Under the pieces are notes generated by a model that was given only the letters and a program-made list of their open reading frames with translations, did not search any database and had not been told where the DNA came from. A DNA stretch of 26,520 nt, from NCBI GenBank assembly GCA_964404825.1, contig CAYOLQ010000043.1:1-26520 (forward strand), in the 5' to 3' direction. The position numbers were made by a program, and so were the translations under genes. The stretch comes from JACJXF01 sp964404825 (GTDB taxonomy: Bacteria > Bacteroidota > Bacteroidia > Bacteroidales > GCA-2748055). Each line of letters opens with the position of its first letter. The stretch's first letter is position 1. Positions 14,897 to 23,700 of this stretch are shown here, one piece after another.

Positions 14897-16378
14897 ATGT
14901 CAGAAACCATCCTTGATTATTTTAAAAACGAGAGAGAACAGAACTGGAGGGCAGTTCTCAGAGATACGGTAAAACAAAAGGATCGTGTAAAAATTGAACG
15001 TATTAAAATGCCGGAGTTGGATCCTGCATTAAGAAATAAAAATAATAATGAAGTTAACATTGGACTTAATGCAGATCAGGCACTTACTGAATCTCAAAGA
15101 TGTCTGGATTGCGTTACTCCAACATGCATAGAAGGGTGTCCGGTTGGGATTAATATTCCAAAGTTTATTAAATATATTGAGACAGGCGAAATTCTTAAGG
15201 CAGCTCAGACATTAAAAGAAACAAATGCTTTACCAGCTGTATGTGGTAGAGTTTGCCCTCAGGAAATTCAATGTGAAGCCACATGTTTCTATACACAAAA
15301 AATGAAAAAGAATCCTGTGGCTATTGGTAATCTGGAACGATATGCTTCTGATTTCGAGAGAGAATCCAACCAGATTTCAGTACCAGAGATATCGGAAAAG
15401 AATAATATTAAAGTCGCAATCATAGGATCAGGCCCTTCAGGACTTGCATGCGCTGGTGATTTGGCCAAAATGGGATATTCTGTAACTGTATTCGAAGCAC
15501 TTCACGAAATTGGTGGAGTATTAAAATATGGTATACCGGAATTTCGACTTCCAAACGAAATAGTTGATGTGGAAGTTAATATTCTTCGTAAGATGGGTGT
15601 TGAGTTTGTGAAAAACTTCGTTGTTGGTAAAACAGCTGATATAAGTGATTTGAAATTACAGGGCTATAAAGCATTTTTTGTCGGAAGCGGTGCCGGACTT
15701 CCTCGTTTCATGAATATTCCCGGAGAAAACCTCATTGGCATTCTGTCTGCCAATGAGTATCTAACCCGGGTAAACCTTATGGGTGCTGCCAGACCCGGCT
15801 ATGATACTCCTGTTAGATATGGTAAAAATGTTGCCGTAATTGGTGGAGGGAATACAGCAATGGATTCAGTCCGCACCGCGAAGCGGTTAGGCGCTGAAAG
15901 AGCAATTATAATTTATCGTCGTTCACTGGATGAAATGCCTGCCCGAAAAGAAGAGATTCATCATGCCATGGACGAAGGTATTGAATTCATTATGCTCGAA
16001 AGTCCTGTGGAGTATTTATCAAATAAAGATGGCAGTGTTTCCCAGATGAGAATTCAGAAAATGGAACTTGGAGATCCCGATGAATCTGGAAGAAGAAAAC
16101 CAGTTCCAATCATTGGCTCAGAATACCTTATTGATATTGATCTGGTTATTGTAAGCGTCGGAGTATCTCCAAATCCTTTGATCCAGAAACAAATGCCCGA
16201 GCTTGAGGTTACCAGGTGGGGTACCTTTAAAGTTAACCCCGAAACAATGGAAACCAGTGTCAGGGGAATCTTTGCAGGTGGAGACATTGTCAGGGGCGGA
16301 GCCACTGTTATCCTGGCTATGGGTGACGGCAGAAAGGCTGCAGCCGGCATGGATAATTATCTAAAAAACAAGAATTGA
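14897..16378 (+). CDS. nfnB: NADH-dependent reduced ferredoxin:NADP oxidoreductase, subunit B (GltD-like)
   Basis: The 493-residue protein is the large Nfn subunit and holds the bifurcating FAD, the NADP(H) site and two [4Fe-4S] clusters. Cluster cysteines are visible at 69, 72, 77, 81 and 116, 120, 126, 130 (CLDCVTPTCIEGCP and CGRVCPQEIQCEATC). The FAD motif GSGPSG is at 177-182 and the second Rossmann motif GGGNTA at 316-321. The C-terminal GIFAGGDIVRGGATVILAMGDG closes the FAD site. A TTG three codons upstream (14888) could extend the frame, but the ATG at 14897, giving MSETILDYF, is preferred. No large glutamate synthase subunit (gltB) lies nearby, and nfnA precedes it by 52 bp, so this is not the small subunit of glutamate synthase. 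Confidence 0.9.
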   Translation: MSETILDYFKNEREQNWRAVLRDTVKQKDRVKIERIKMPELDPALRNKNNNEVNIGLNADQALTESQRCLDCVTPTCIEGCPVGINIPKFIKYIETGEILKAAQTLKETNALPAVCGRVCPQEIQCEATCFYTQKMKKNPVAIGNLERYASDFERESNQISVPEISEKNNIKVAIIGSGPSGLACAGDLAKMGYSVTVFEALHEIGGVLKYGIPEFRLPNEIVDVEVNILRKMGVEFVKNFVVGKTADISDLKLQGYKAFFVGSGAGLPRFMNIPGENLIGILSANEYLTRVNLMGAARPGYDTPVRYGKNVAVIGGGNTAMDSVRTAKRLGAERAIIIYRRSLDEMPARKEEIHHAMDEGIEFIMLESPVEYLSNKDGSVSQMRIQKMELGDPDESGRRKPVPIIGSEYLIDIDLVIVSVGVSPNPLIQKQMPELEVTRWGTFKVNPETMETSVRGIFAGGDIVRGGATVILAMGDGRKAAAGMDNYLKNKN

Positions 16379-16379
16379 A

Positions 16380-17372
16380 ATGGCTGATCTAACTACTAAG
16401 TACATGGGTTTGGTACTTAAAAACCCTATTATTGTCGGCAGTTGCGGACTCACATCTTCTCTTGAGAAAATTAAAGAACTCGAATCAAACGGTGCTGCAG
16501 CCATTGTTCTAAAATCTTTATTCGAAGAAGAGATTCTTGTTAATATTAACAAACAAATTGAATCGGCGGAAGCTGATAGCTTTTTGTACTCTAATCATTC
16601 AGAGAGTCTTGATTATATTGATCTTCACATCAAAGATGATTCTTTAAAGTACTATCTGAATCTTATCAGACAATCCAAAGCAGAAATTCTGATTCCTGTA
16701 ATTGCTAGTATAAATTGCATAAGTTCTTCAGAATGGATCGATTTTGCAAAAAAGATTGAGGAGGCAGGTGCAGACGCTATTGAGCTTAACATTTTTCTTA
16801 ATCCTGCAGATGCATCCGAACTGGATTTTGAAAAGGCTTATCATACAATTATCAGCGGTGTTTTATCAAAAATTAAAATTCCTGTCGCTGTTAAGATCAG
16901 TCAGTATTTTACCAAACCGGGAAATTTCGTGTTGAGCTTGTCAAATACCGGAATTAAGGCAGTTGTACTCTTTAATAGGTTCTATTTACCTGATATTGAT
17001 ATTGATAAAATAACATTGAAAGAGGCTGAAATTTTAAGCTCACCGGCTGAATTAAACCATGTATTACGCTGGATTGGCATATTATCTGGCAAAATTAATA
17101 TCAGTCTGGCAGCCTCTACTGGCATTTTTGATGGCGCAGCGATTATCAAGCAAATTCTTGCAGGTGCAGATGCTGTTCAGGTTGTTTCGGCTCTCTACAA
17201 ACATGGTCCCCGGCATATCAATACTATGTTATTTGAAATTGAATCATGGATGGATAAACAGGGTTTCAGTTCACTTAGCCAGTTTAAAGGGAAATTAAGT
17301 ATGGCAAAAGGAATAAACCCTGCCGCATATGAAAGAATGCAGTTTATGAAACATTTTGGCGGAATAGGATAA
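16380..17372 (+). CDS. Dihydroorotate dehydrogenase-like flavoprotein without the catalytic cysteine
   Basis: The 330-residue protein has the TIM-barrel FMN fold of class 1 dihydroorotate dehydrogenases. MADLTTKYMGLVLKNPIIVGSCGL matches the N-terminal strand, Lys45 sits in IVLKSLFEEE, and IPVAVKIS (167-174) holds a second lysine, Lys172. The final barrel strands are in SLAASTGIFDGAAIIKQILAGADAVQV (242-268). At the active-site loop, true DHODs read N-x-S-C-P-N, but here ELNIFLNPAD (135-144) puts Leu140 in the cysteine position. It therefore belongs to the 'DHOD-like' group of unknown substrate, and pyrimidine synthesis is unlikely. It starts 1 nt after the nfnB stop, so it is co-translated with nfnAB, and NfnA is related to the PyrK electron-transfer subunit. 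A role as an oxidoreductase fed by Nfn is inference. Confidence 0.85.
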   Translation: MADLTTKYMGLVLKNPIIVGSCGLTSSLEKIKELESNGAAAIVLKSLFEEEILVNINKQIESAEADSFLYSNHSESLDYIDLHIKDDSLKYYLNLIRQSKAEILIPVIASINCISSSEWIDFAKKIEEAGADAIELNIFLNPADASELDFEKAYHTIISGVLSKIKIPVAVKISQYFTKPGNFVLSLSNTGIKAVVLFNRFYLPDIDIDKITLKEAEILSSPAELNHVLRWIGILSGKINISLAASTGIFDGAAIIKQILAGADAVQVVSALYKHGPRHINTMLFEIESWMDKQGFSSLSQFKGKLSMAKGINPAAYERMQFMKHFGGIG

Positions 17373-17468
17373 GTAGAAAGTGATTTTCTCATCGGAATGT
17401 AAAAGGTTCTTTTGATAAAACCTGAAAAATGGATTCAAAGTATGACTCACTGAAATTTATTCAGGCAC

Positions 17469-17493
17469 AAACAAATTCCTAAAAAGTTTGTTT
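17469..17493. repeat. Inverted repeat upstream of pntAA
   Basis: AAACAAA (17469-17475) and TTTGTTT (17487-17493) form a 7-bp perfect stem with an 11-nt loop, 37 nt before the pntAA start. It could end transcripts of the nfn operon or be an operator. AT-rich 7-mers can also arise by chance. Confidence 0.35.
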
Positions 17494-17529
17494 CTATGTT
17501 TTTAATTCTATAAACCTAATAAGTCATCT

Positions 17530-18657
17530 ATGAAAATCGGAATTCTGAAAGAATCCGCCGGTGAAAACAGAGTAGCTATGTTACCAGATGGCGTTTCGGC
17601 TCTGATAAAGCTTAAAACAAACGTAATTGTTGAAAAGGGAGCGGGGGTTAAAGCCTTTACTCCTGACAGGGAATATGAAGCAATTGGTGCGAAAATTGAA
17701 TCACGTGCTATTGTATTGGCAGAATCTGATATCATTCTGACAATAGGATCCCCCGATAAAAAAGAAATATCCGGTTTGCAGGAAGGAAAAATTCTGATTG
17801 CCTTATTGAATCCTATGATAGAGCATGAATTGGTAAAAGATTTGGCGGCTTCCGGACTTACTACCTTCAGTCTTGATGTAATACCCAGATCAACGCGTGC
17901 ACAGGCAATGGATATTCTTTCATCGCAGGCAACAGTGGCGGGTTATAAGGCAGTTCTGGATGCGGCAAACCGTCTGGGAGGTTTTTTTCAGATGTTCATG
18001 TCTGCTGCAGGAACCATTAAGCCGGCAAAGGTATTGGTTATTGGTGCAGGTGTTGCCGGTTTGCAGGCTATCTCCTCTGCACGTAAACTGGGAGCAGTTG
18101 TTGAAGCATTCGATGTCAGGACAGCAGTTAAAGAAGAAGTTCAGAGTCTGGGCGCAAAATTTGTTGAGGTTGAAGGTGCAAAAGATGAAGCATCTGCCGG
18201 TGGATATGCTGTTGAGCAAACAGAAGAATTTAAGCAAAAACAACGGCAGGTAATTCATGATCATGCTGTAAAGTCTGATGTAATAATCTGTACTGCCCAG
18301 ATACCGGGAAGAAAAGCTCCGGTAATTCTCCTCAAAAATACAGTTGATCAGATGGAGCCAGGATCGGTTATTATTGATTTGGCGGCTTCATCAGGAGGTA
18401 ATTGTGAACTAACACGCGATAATGAAATAGTGAATCATAAGGATGTCCTTATTGTCGGGAAATCCAATTACCCTTCGGAAATGCCTACTGATGCAAGCTT
18501 TATGCTTGGAAAAAACATCCTGAATTTCCTTCGGCTTCTTATCGATGATAACGGAAATCTGAATCTCAATTTTGATGATGACATAGTTAAAGGTACATGT
18601 GTAACTCATAACAAGGAGATCGTTCATACAAGGGTAAAGGATTCAATGAATAAATAA
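17530..18657 (+). CDS. pntAA: Proton-translocating NAD(P) transhydrogenase, alpha subunit part 1 (NAD-binding domain I)
   Basis: The 375-residue protein is the soluble NAD(H)-binding domain of the transhydrogenase that reduces NADP with NADH, driven by the proton gradient. It has the alanine-dehydrogenase/PNT N-terminal domain (MKIGILKESAGENRVAMLPDGV), the conserved PRSTRAQAMDILSSQATVAGY (119-139) of the domain I/III interface, and the NAD Rossmann motif GAGVAG (172-177) with the acidic end FDVR. Length matches the split alpha-1 form known from Rhodospirillum rubrum rather than the fused E. coli PntA. It is followed after 10 bp by the membrane part. The cytoplasmic location follows from the lack of membrane segments. 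Confidence 0.94.
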   Translation: MKIGILKESAGENRVAMLPDGVSALIKLKTNVIVEKGAGVKAFTPDREYEAIGAKIESRAIVLAESDIILTIGSPDKKEISGLQEGKILIALLNPMIEHELVKDLAASGLTTFSLDVIPRSTRAQAMDILSSQATVAGYKAVLDAANRLGGFFQMFMSAAGTIKPAKVLVIGAGVAGLQAISSARKLGAVVEAFDVRTAVKEEVQSLGAKFVEVEGAKDEASAGGYAVEQTEEFKQKQRQVIHDHAVKSDVIICTAQIPGRKAPVILLKNTVDQMEPGSVIIDLAASSGGNCELTRDNEIVNHKDVLIVGKSNYPSEMPTDASFMLGKNILNFLRLLIDDNGNLNLNFDDDIVKGTCVTHNKEIVHTRVKDSMNK

Positions 18658-18667
18658 AAAAATAAAA

Positions 18668-18973
18668 ATGGAAAGCGTATTAAATTTTCTGGTCGACAAT
18701 AAGGATGCGATATTTATTATCGTATTATCAGTTTTCCTGGGATTCGAAGTAATATCCAATGTTCCTTCTGTATTGCATACTCCTTTAATGTCGGGTGCAA
18801 ATGCAATCAGCGGGGTTATTATTATAGGTGGAATTATTCTTGTAGGTCATGCAACTACATCATTCGAATGGATATTCGGTATTCTGGCCCTCTTCCTTGC
18901 AACTCTTAATGTTGCCGGTGGATATGTTGTTACCGACCGGATGCTTGAAATGTTTAAAAAGAAGAAGAAATAA
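18668..18973 (+). CDS. pntAB: NAD(P) transhydrogenase, alpha subunit part 2 (membrane)
   Basis: The 101-residue protein is mostly hydrophobic, with three predicted membrane helices at about residues 13-32, 43-60 and 63-88, and a lysine-rich end (MFKKKKK). VISNVPSVLHTPLMSGANAISGVIIIGG is the highly conserved PntAB/PntA-C-terminal segment. It forms part of the proton channel with PntB. Its position between pntAA (10 bp) and pntB (2 bp) confirms the three-gene organisation. Confidence 0.94.
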   Translation: MESVLNFLVDNKDAIFIIVLSVFLGFEVISNVPSVLHTPLMSGANAISGVIIIGGIILVGHATTSFEWIFGILALFLATLNVAGGYVVTDRMLEMFKKKKK

Positions 18974-18975
18974 TT

Positions 18976-20397
18976 ATGACTGAAATGATTCTCATAAACT
19001 CCGTCTCTGCTGTTAGCGTTAGTTTGGAATACAGTTACCTTCTGGCTGCTATTTTGTTTGTTATCGGACTCAAACTCCAAAGTCACCCTGAAACAGCAAG
19101 AAAAGGAAATCTCTGGGCCGGTGCAGGTATGCTACTTCCCATGATAACCACCCTCTTTATGCATAAAAGTGCTGATGGAAGTAGTATTCCATTTATAAAT
19201 GGATTTGCAGTATTTCTTACAATTGCTGCCGGTACTGTTCTTGGAACAATTATGGCCCGAAAGGTTAAAATGACTGCAATGCCGCAGATGGTTTCCTTTT
19301 TTAATGCAACCGGAGGAGCTGCATCTGCAATTGTAGCTCTCATAGAGTTTAAAAAGAATCCCGATCAGGCTGTACTTGTAGGACTATTGGGTCTTATTGT
19401 AGGTAGTATCGCATTCAGCGGAAGTATGATTGCCTATGGAAAATTAGATGGAAAAGTGGGCGATATTTTTTCAAAGGTTATGACCTATGTCAATCTTGTC
19501 TTCATGATTGTACTTACTGTTTTAACTTTAATGGTTTTGTTCGGGGGATATTCACTTGAAACCAGAACTATTATAGTGTATGCGCTTCTTGTATTAAGTT
19601 TAATATATGGAGTAAGTTTTGTTATGCCAATCGGCGGGGCAGATATGCCTGTTGTTATCTCTCTGCTTAATTCACTTACGGGTATTGCAGCTGCTATGGC
19701 CGGATTTATATACCAGAACGAAGCTATGATTCTTGGTGGTATTCTGGTTGGTGCTGCAGGAACTATCCTTACACTTCAGATGTGTAAGGCAATGAACCGA
19801 TCCCTTTTAAATGTAATCATTGGTTCTTTTGGTGGAGGCGGAACGGCTTCCGATAAGGAAATAGGTTCCATCAGGGAAATATCACTGAGCGACGCTGCAG
19901 TTCTCCTGAGCTATTCATCAAAAGTTGTAATTGTTCCGGGTTACGGTCTTGCAGTAGCCCAGGCACAACATTTGTGTCATGAACTTGAAAAACTTATTGA
20001 AGAAAAGGGAGGAGAAGTAAAATATGCTATTCATCCTGTTGCCGGTCGAATGCCTGGTCACATGAATGTTCTGCTAGCAGAAGCTGATGTGTCATACGAT
20101 AAACTAATCGAAATGGATGATATAAATCCTGAAATGCCACACACAGATGTTGTTCTGGTTATTGGTGCCAATGACGTGGTTAATCCGGCTGCTATGGATG
20201 ATCCTGCAAGTCCTATTTACGGAATGCCTATTATTAAAACCCATGAAGCGAAGAATGTTATTGTAATGAAAAGAGGAATGGGCAAAGGCTATGCTGCAAT
20301 TGAAAACTATCTGTTCTATGAGCCTAAAACACGCATGCTGTTTGGAAATGCCAAAGATAGCCTGCAGAAACTTGTCACCGAAGTAAAAAGCCTCTGA
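18976..20397 (+). CDS. pntB: NAD(P) transhydrogenase, beta subunit
   Basis: The 473-residue protein combines the membrane channel (helices over about residues 12-270, including the conserved FFNATGGAASAIVALIE and SLLNSLTGIAAAMAGF segments) with the cytoplasmic NADP(H)-binding domain III (about 290-473). Domain III shows VPGYGLAVAQAQH (GYG loop), HPVAGRMPGHMNVLLAEA, VIGANDVVNPAA and KRGMGKGYAAIEN, where most PntBs have KRSM..GYA; all are NADP-site motifs. Length agrees with the family (about 460-480). Together with pntAA/pntAB it makes NADPH from NADH at the cost of proton motive force, and it sits directly behind the soluble bifurcating Nfn genes. Confidence 0.95.
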   Translation: MTEMILINSVSAVSVSLEYSYLLAAILFVIGLKLQSHPETARKGNLWAGAGMLLPMITTLFMHKSADGSSIPFINGFAVFLTIAAGTVLGTIMARKVKMTAMPQMVSFFNATGGAASAIVALIEFKKNPDQAVLVGLLGLIVGSIAFSGSMIAYGKLDGKVGDIFSKVMTYVNLVFMIVLTVLTLMVLFGGYSLETRTIIVYALLVLSLIYGVSFVMPIGGADMPVVISLLNSLTGIAAAMAGFIYQNEAMILGGILVGAAGTILTLQMCKAMNRSLLNVIIGSFGGGGTASDKEIGSIREISLSDAAVLLSYSSKVVIVPGYGLAVAQAQHLCHELEKLIEEKGGEVKYAIHPVAGRMPGHMNVLLAEADVSYDKLIEMDDINPEMPHTDVVLVIGANDVVNPAAMDDPASPIYGMPIIKTHEAKNVIVMKRGMGKGYAAIENYLFYEPKTRMLFGNAKDSLQKLVTEVKSL

Positions 20398-20756
20398 CAA
20401 TCCTCGCAACACAGAATAGTTAATTATGGTTTTTAGTTAATCTCCTTTTTCAGAGGTTGTACTGATCTATAGTATTTTTAGACAGAGTATTTGCCTTTCA
20501 TCAGAATCGGACAAATTTACTTTAACAGTTTTCAACACCCATGCACCCTTTTTTAACATATTTAAGTCTATAAATATGATCATGTATATTGTTTTTGTAA
20601 CCTTAGTATACATTTTCCGTTAAAATGTGAAATTAGTTTCCGAATAAATTCAATTAGTTGAAAACTTTCTCAGTGAATTGAATTGGAATATACTTATTTA
20701 TAAGTTATTTAGAAAACTTAATTTATAGTTTGAGATACAGCAGTTTTATCAAATAA
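20398..20756. promoter_or_regulatory. Long AT-rich leader between pntB and the giant surface protein
   Basis: This 359-bp stretch contains no convincing gene. It holds a 9-bp inverted repeat AATTCAATT/AATTGAATT (20647-20655 with 20676-20684) and a 6-2-6 palindrome ACTTAT-tt-ATAAGT (20692-20705). TAAGTT/AACTTA half-sites recur just after. CCTCTGA at the end of pntB pairs with TCAGAGG about 50 nt on, a weak terminator candidate. No exact TAnnTTTG box with a -33 partner was found, so the promoter of the giant gene is not located. Confidence 0.4.
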
Positions 20757-23700
20757 ATGAAAAGAAAATTATCCGATATTTTTGTTTTAAATGAGCAGTA
20801 TATACATGCTCATTTATCATGCCGGATTTTTAAAATTCTCATCGCTGTATTTTTTCTCTTTTCGTTCAGCCCCTTTATTTATGCACAGGAGACAAGTAAA
20901 AATAATAATTCAGGTAACTGGACCGCCAATTCAACCTGGGTTGATAATTCAGCTCCCGGAGTAACCAATATTGCTCCTAATATAACAATATATGGTACTG
21001 TAAAAAGAATTGGATCTCTGGATTTTGGGAACGGGGATCTGAATGTGTACGATACACTCCTGATATTTGGAAATCTGACCCTTGGAAATAATGCTGACTT
21101 AACAATTCAACCGGGTGGAGTTCTAATTGTGTATGGAAATTATGAATCCGGCAATCAGGTTATTGCAATTGCCGGCGGATATCTTGTTGTAACAGGAGAT
21201 TTCCTTCAGCAGGGAGCAAACAATCAGGGCTCTTTCGATATTACAACCGGTGCAATATTTATCCTGGACCCGACCCCTTCTGTAAAAACAGGTGGCTCTT
21301 ATACAGATCTTACCTGCACTAATCCAAATAATTATCCTGCGAATTGTGGCTATGGGAACCTGACTAATCTGAATGCAAGTCCGATCGGAACACTCTTTTC
21401 ATCAGGTCCATATACACTTACCTTATCTGGTCCGGCAACTTTTTGTACCGGGGGATCTGTTGTCCTGTCTGTGCCTAATGATGGAAATACTTATCAATGG
21501 TACAGGGATGGTGCTCCAATAGGAGGTGCTACAACTTTTTCATACACCGCGAATAGTAGTGGAAATTATTATCTGACTTTTATTGTTGCCGGGCAGAATA
21601 TTACAACCAATACTGTTACAGTTACGGTTAATAGCCTAAGCACAGCACCCGGCTCTGCGTCTTCAGACAGGAACAATATTTGTCCGGCCGACGGAAATAT
21701 TTTATTAAGTTACACAGGCGGAACCTTAGGAATTGGTGCAACTGCTCAATGGTATAGCGATGCTGCTTATACTGTTAATGTAGGTTCAGGTAATAATCTT
21801 AGTATAGCAACACCAATTGCAACTACAACCTATTACCTCAGGTTTGAGGGGCCATGTAATACAACTTCCGGTGTTTCAACAACGGTTACAATAATCCCGC
21901 CAGGACCCGCTCCAACCATAACCCTTAGCAGCATAAGTTCCTTTCCTGCAGGAACAACCTCAATAAATCTTCCCTATACTGCCACTACAGGCAGTCCGTT
22001 AACATATTCTGTTGAATGGGATATAGCAGCATTAGCCGCAGGATTTACAAATATTGTTGATGCAGGTTTACCAGCAAGTCCGGTTAGCATCACCATACCT
22101 GCTGGAGCAATTGAAGGTGGTGTTTATTCTGCCAACTTTTTAGTAAAAAATAATTGCGGCGTCAGCAGTATTAATTACCCGATTGTAGTAAGGATTATGG
22201 CCAGGGTGCTTGGAACATCTACCTATCCTACGGTTGCCTATTCCCTTCGCAAATTGACTCCTTCCTATACAGGACCTGCAGTGCGGATTTCAAGGGTAAG
22301 TGACGGAGAATTAAGGGATGTTTATTTTGACGGAAGTGATGTGGTTTCGCTTAACTCACAGATTTCTGGTGCAGGTGGTGGCACAATAACCCCAACATTA
22401 TTAAGTACATGGATCGGAGCTGGTTCTGCAACCATTCGACTATGGTTTGACCAGAGTAATAATAACCAACATGCTTCTCAGGCAACTGTAGCTTTCATGC
22501 CCCTTTTAATTAATAATGGGATTTTTAATCTTGTGAATTCCAGACCAGCGCCTCTTTTTGACGGAACAAATGATTTACTAACCTATTCAAATCCTCCCAC
22601 TGATAACTTTTCAATTTTTACAATTGCCAGAACAGGAGTAACTCACCAGATCGATCCTCAATCTAATTCAAGCACCACCGGAACAGCCGGTCAGAGATAT
22701 CTTATGGGTGCATCACAACAGGGTGTTAATGCAGGTCAGGGTATTTCAATGGGCACAAATGGTATTTCCAATTATGAACACGGGAATTCATATATGCCTC
22801 CAACTGCAGTGTATTCAGGTGCCGTGTCAGGCCTTAATCTGGTTGATGTGCTTTATTCGGTCCGCTTGCCAAGGATTTATTTAAACGGAGACCTTGTTAG
22901 AACCGGCCTTATATCGGCAAGACCAATTGTTTATGCGTCAAACCAAATTGGCTCGGGTCCTTACGGAGCATTCAGCGGCGAAATCCCTGAAATAATTATT
23001 TTCCCTTCCGCGCTTTCTGATTCTGAAAGAAATATTATCGAATGTAATCAGAGTACATTTTATGGAATAAGTTTTGTCACCCCATCATTAACCATACCGG
23101 CAGTTCCCATTTTACCTTATGGAACAGCTTCAGTCAATGTACCATATGCAATTGCAGCCGGGAATCCGGTAACTTACAGTATATCATGGGATGCAGCTTC
23201 ACTTGCATCCGGATTCGCAAATGTTTCTGATGCACCCCTTACCGCCAGCCCCCTGGTTATTACAATCCCACCGGGAGCAACTGCAGGCGGAACTTATGTC
23301 GGAACATTTACATTTAAAAATGCCTGTGGACTGGAGAGCGTTCAATATCCGGTTACCTTAGGGTTCCTTAACCAGATTCTGGGAATTAATCCTCTGACTT
23401 TTTCTTCAGCAGCCTATTCAATAAGAAAATTGACTCCATCTTATGCCGGACCTGCCTTAAGAGTTCGCAGAAGCAGCGATAATTCAGAACAAGATATTAA
23501 TTTTACAGGTTCCGGAGATATAGATCAGGTTGCACTTCTGGCTTTTGTATCAGGTTCTGATGGTTATGTTAGTATATGGTACGACCAGAGTGGTTTTGGA
23601 AGAAATGCTACTCAGTCTACACTTTCAAAGCAAGCCTTGCTTGTTTCGGGAGGAGTTTTGAATTTGGTTAATGGGTTACCAGCATTGAAAGTTACGGGAG

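Noticed and set aside
14897..16378. nfnB as the small subunit of glutamate synthase (gltD)
   Set aside because: The protein is GltD-like, but no gltB lies in the window and the gene follows nfnA directly, so the Nfn assignment fits better.
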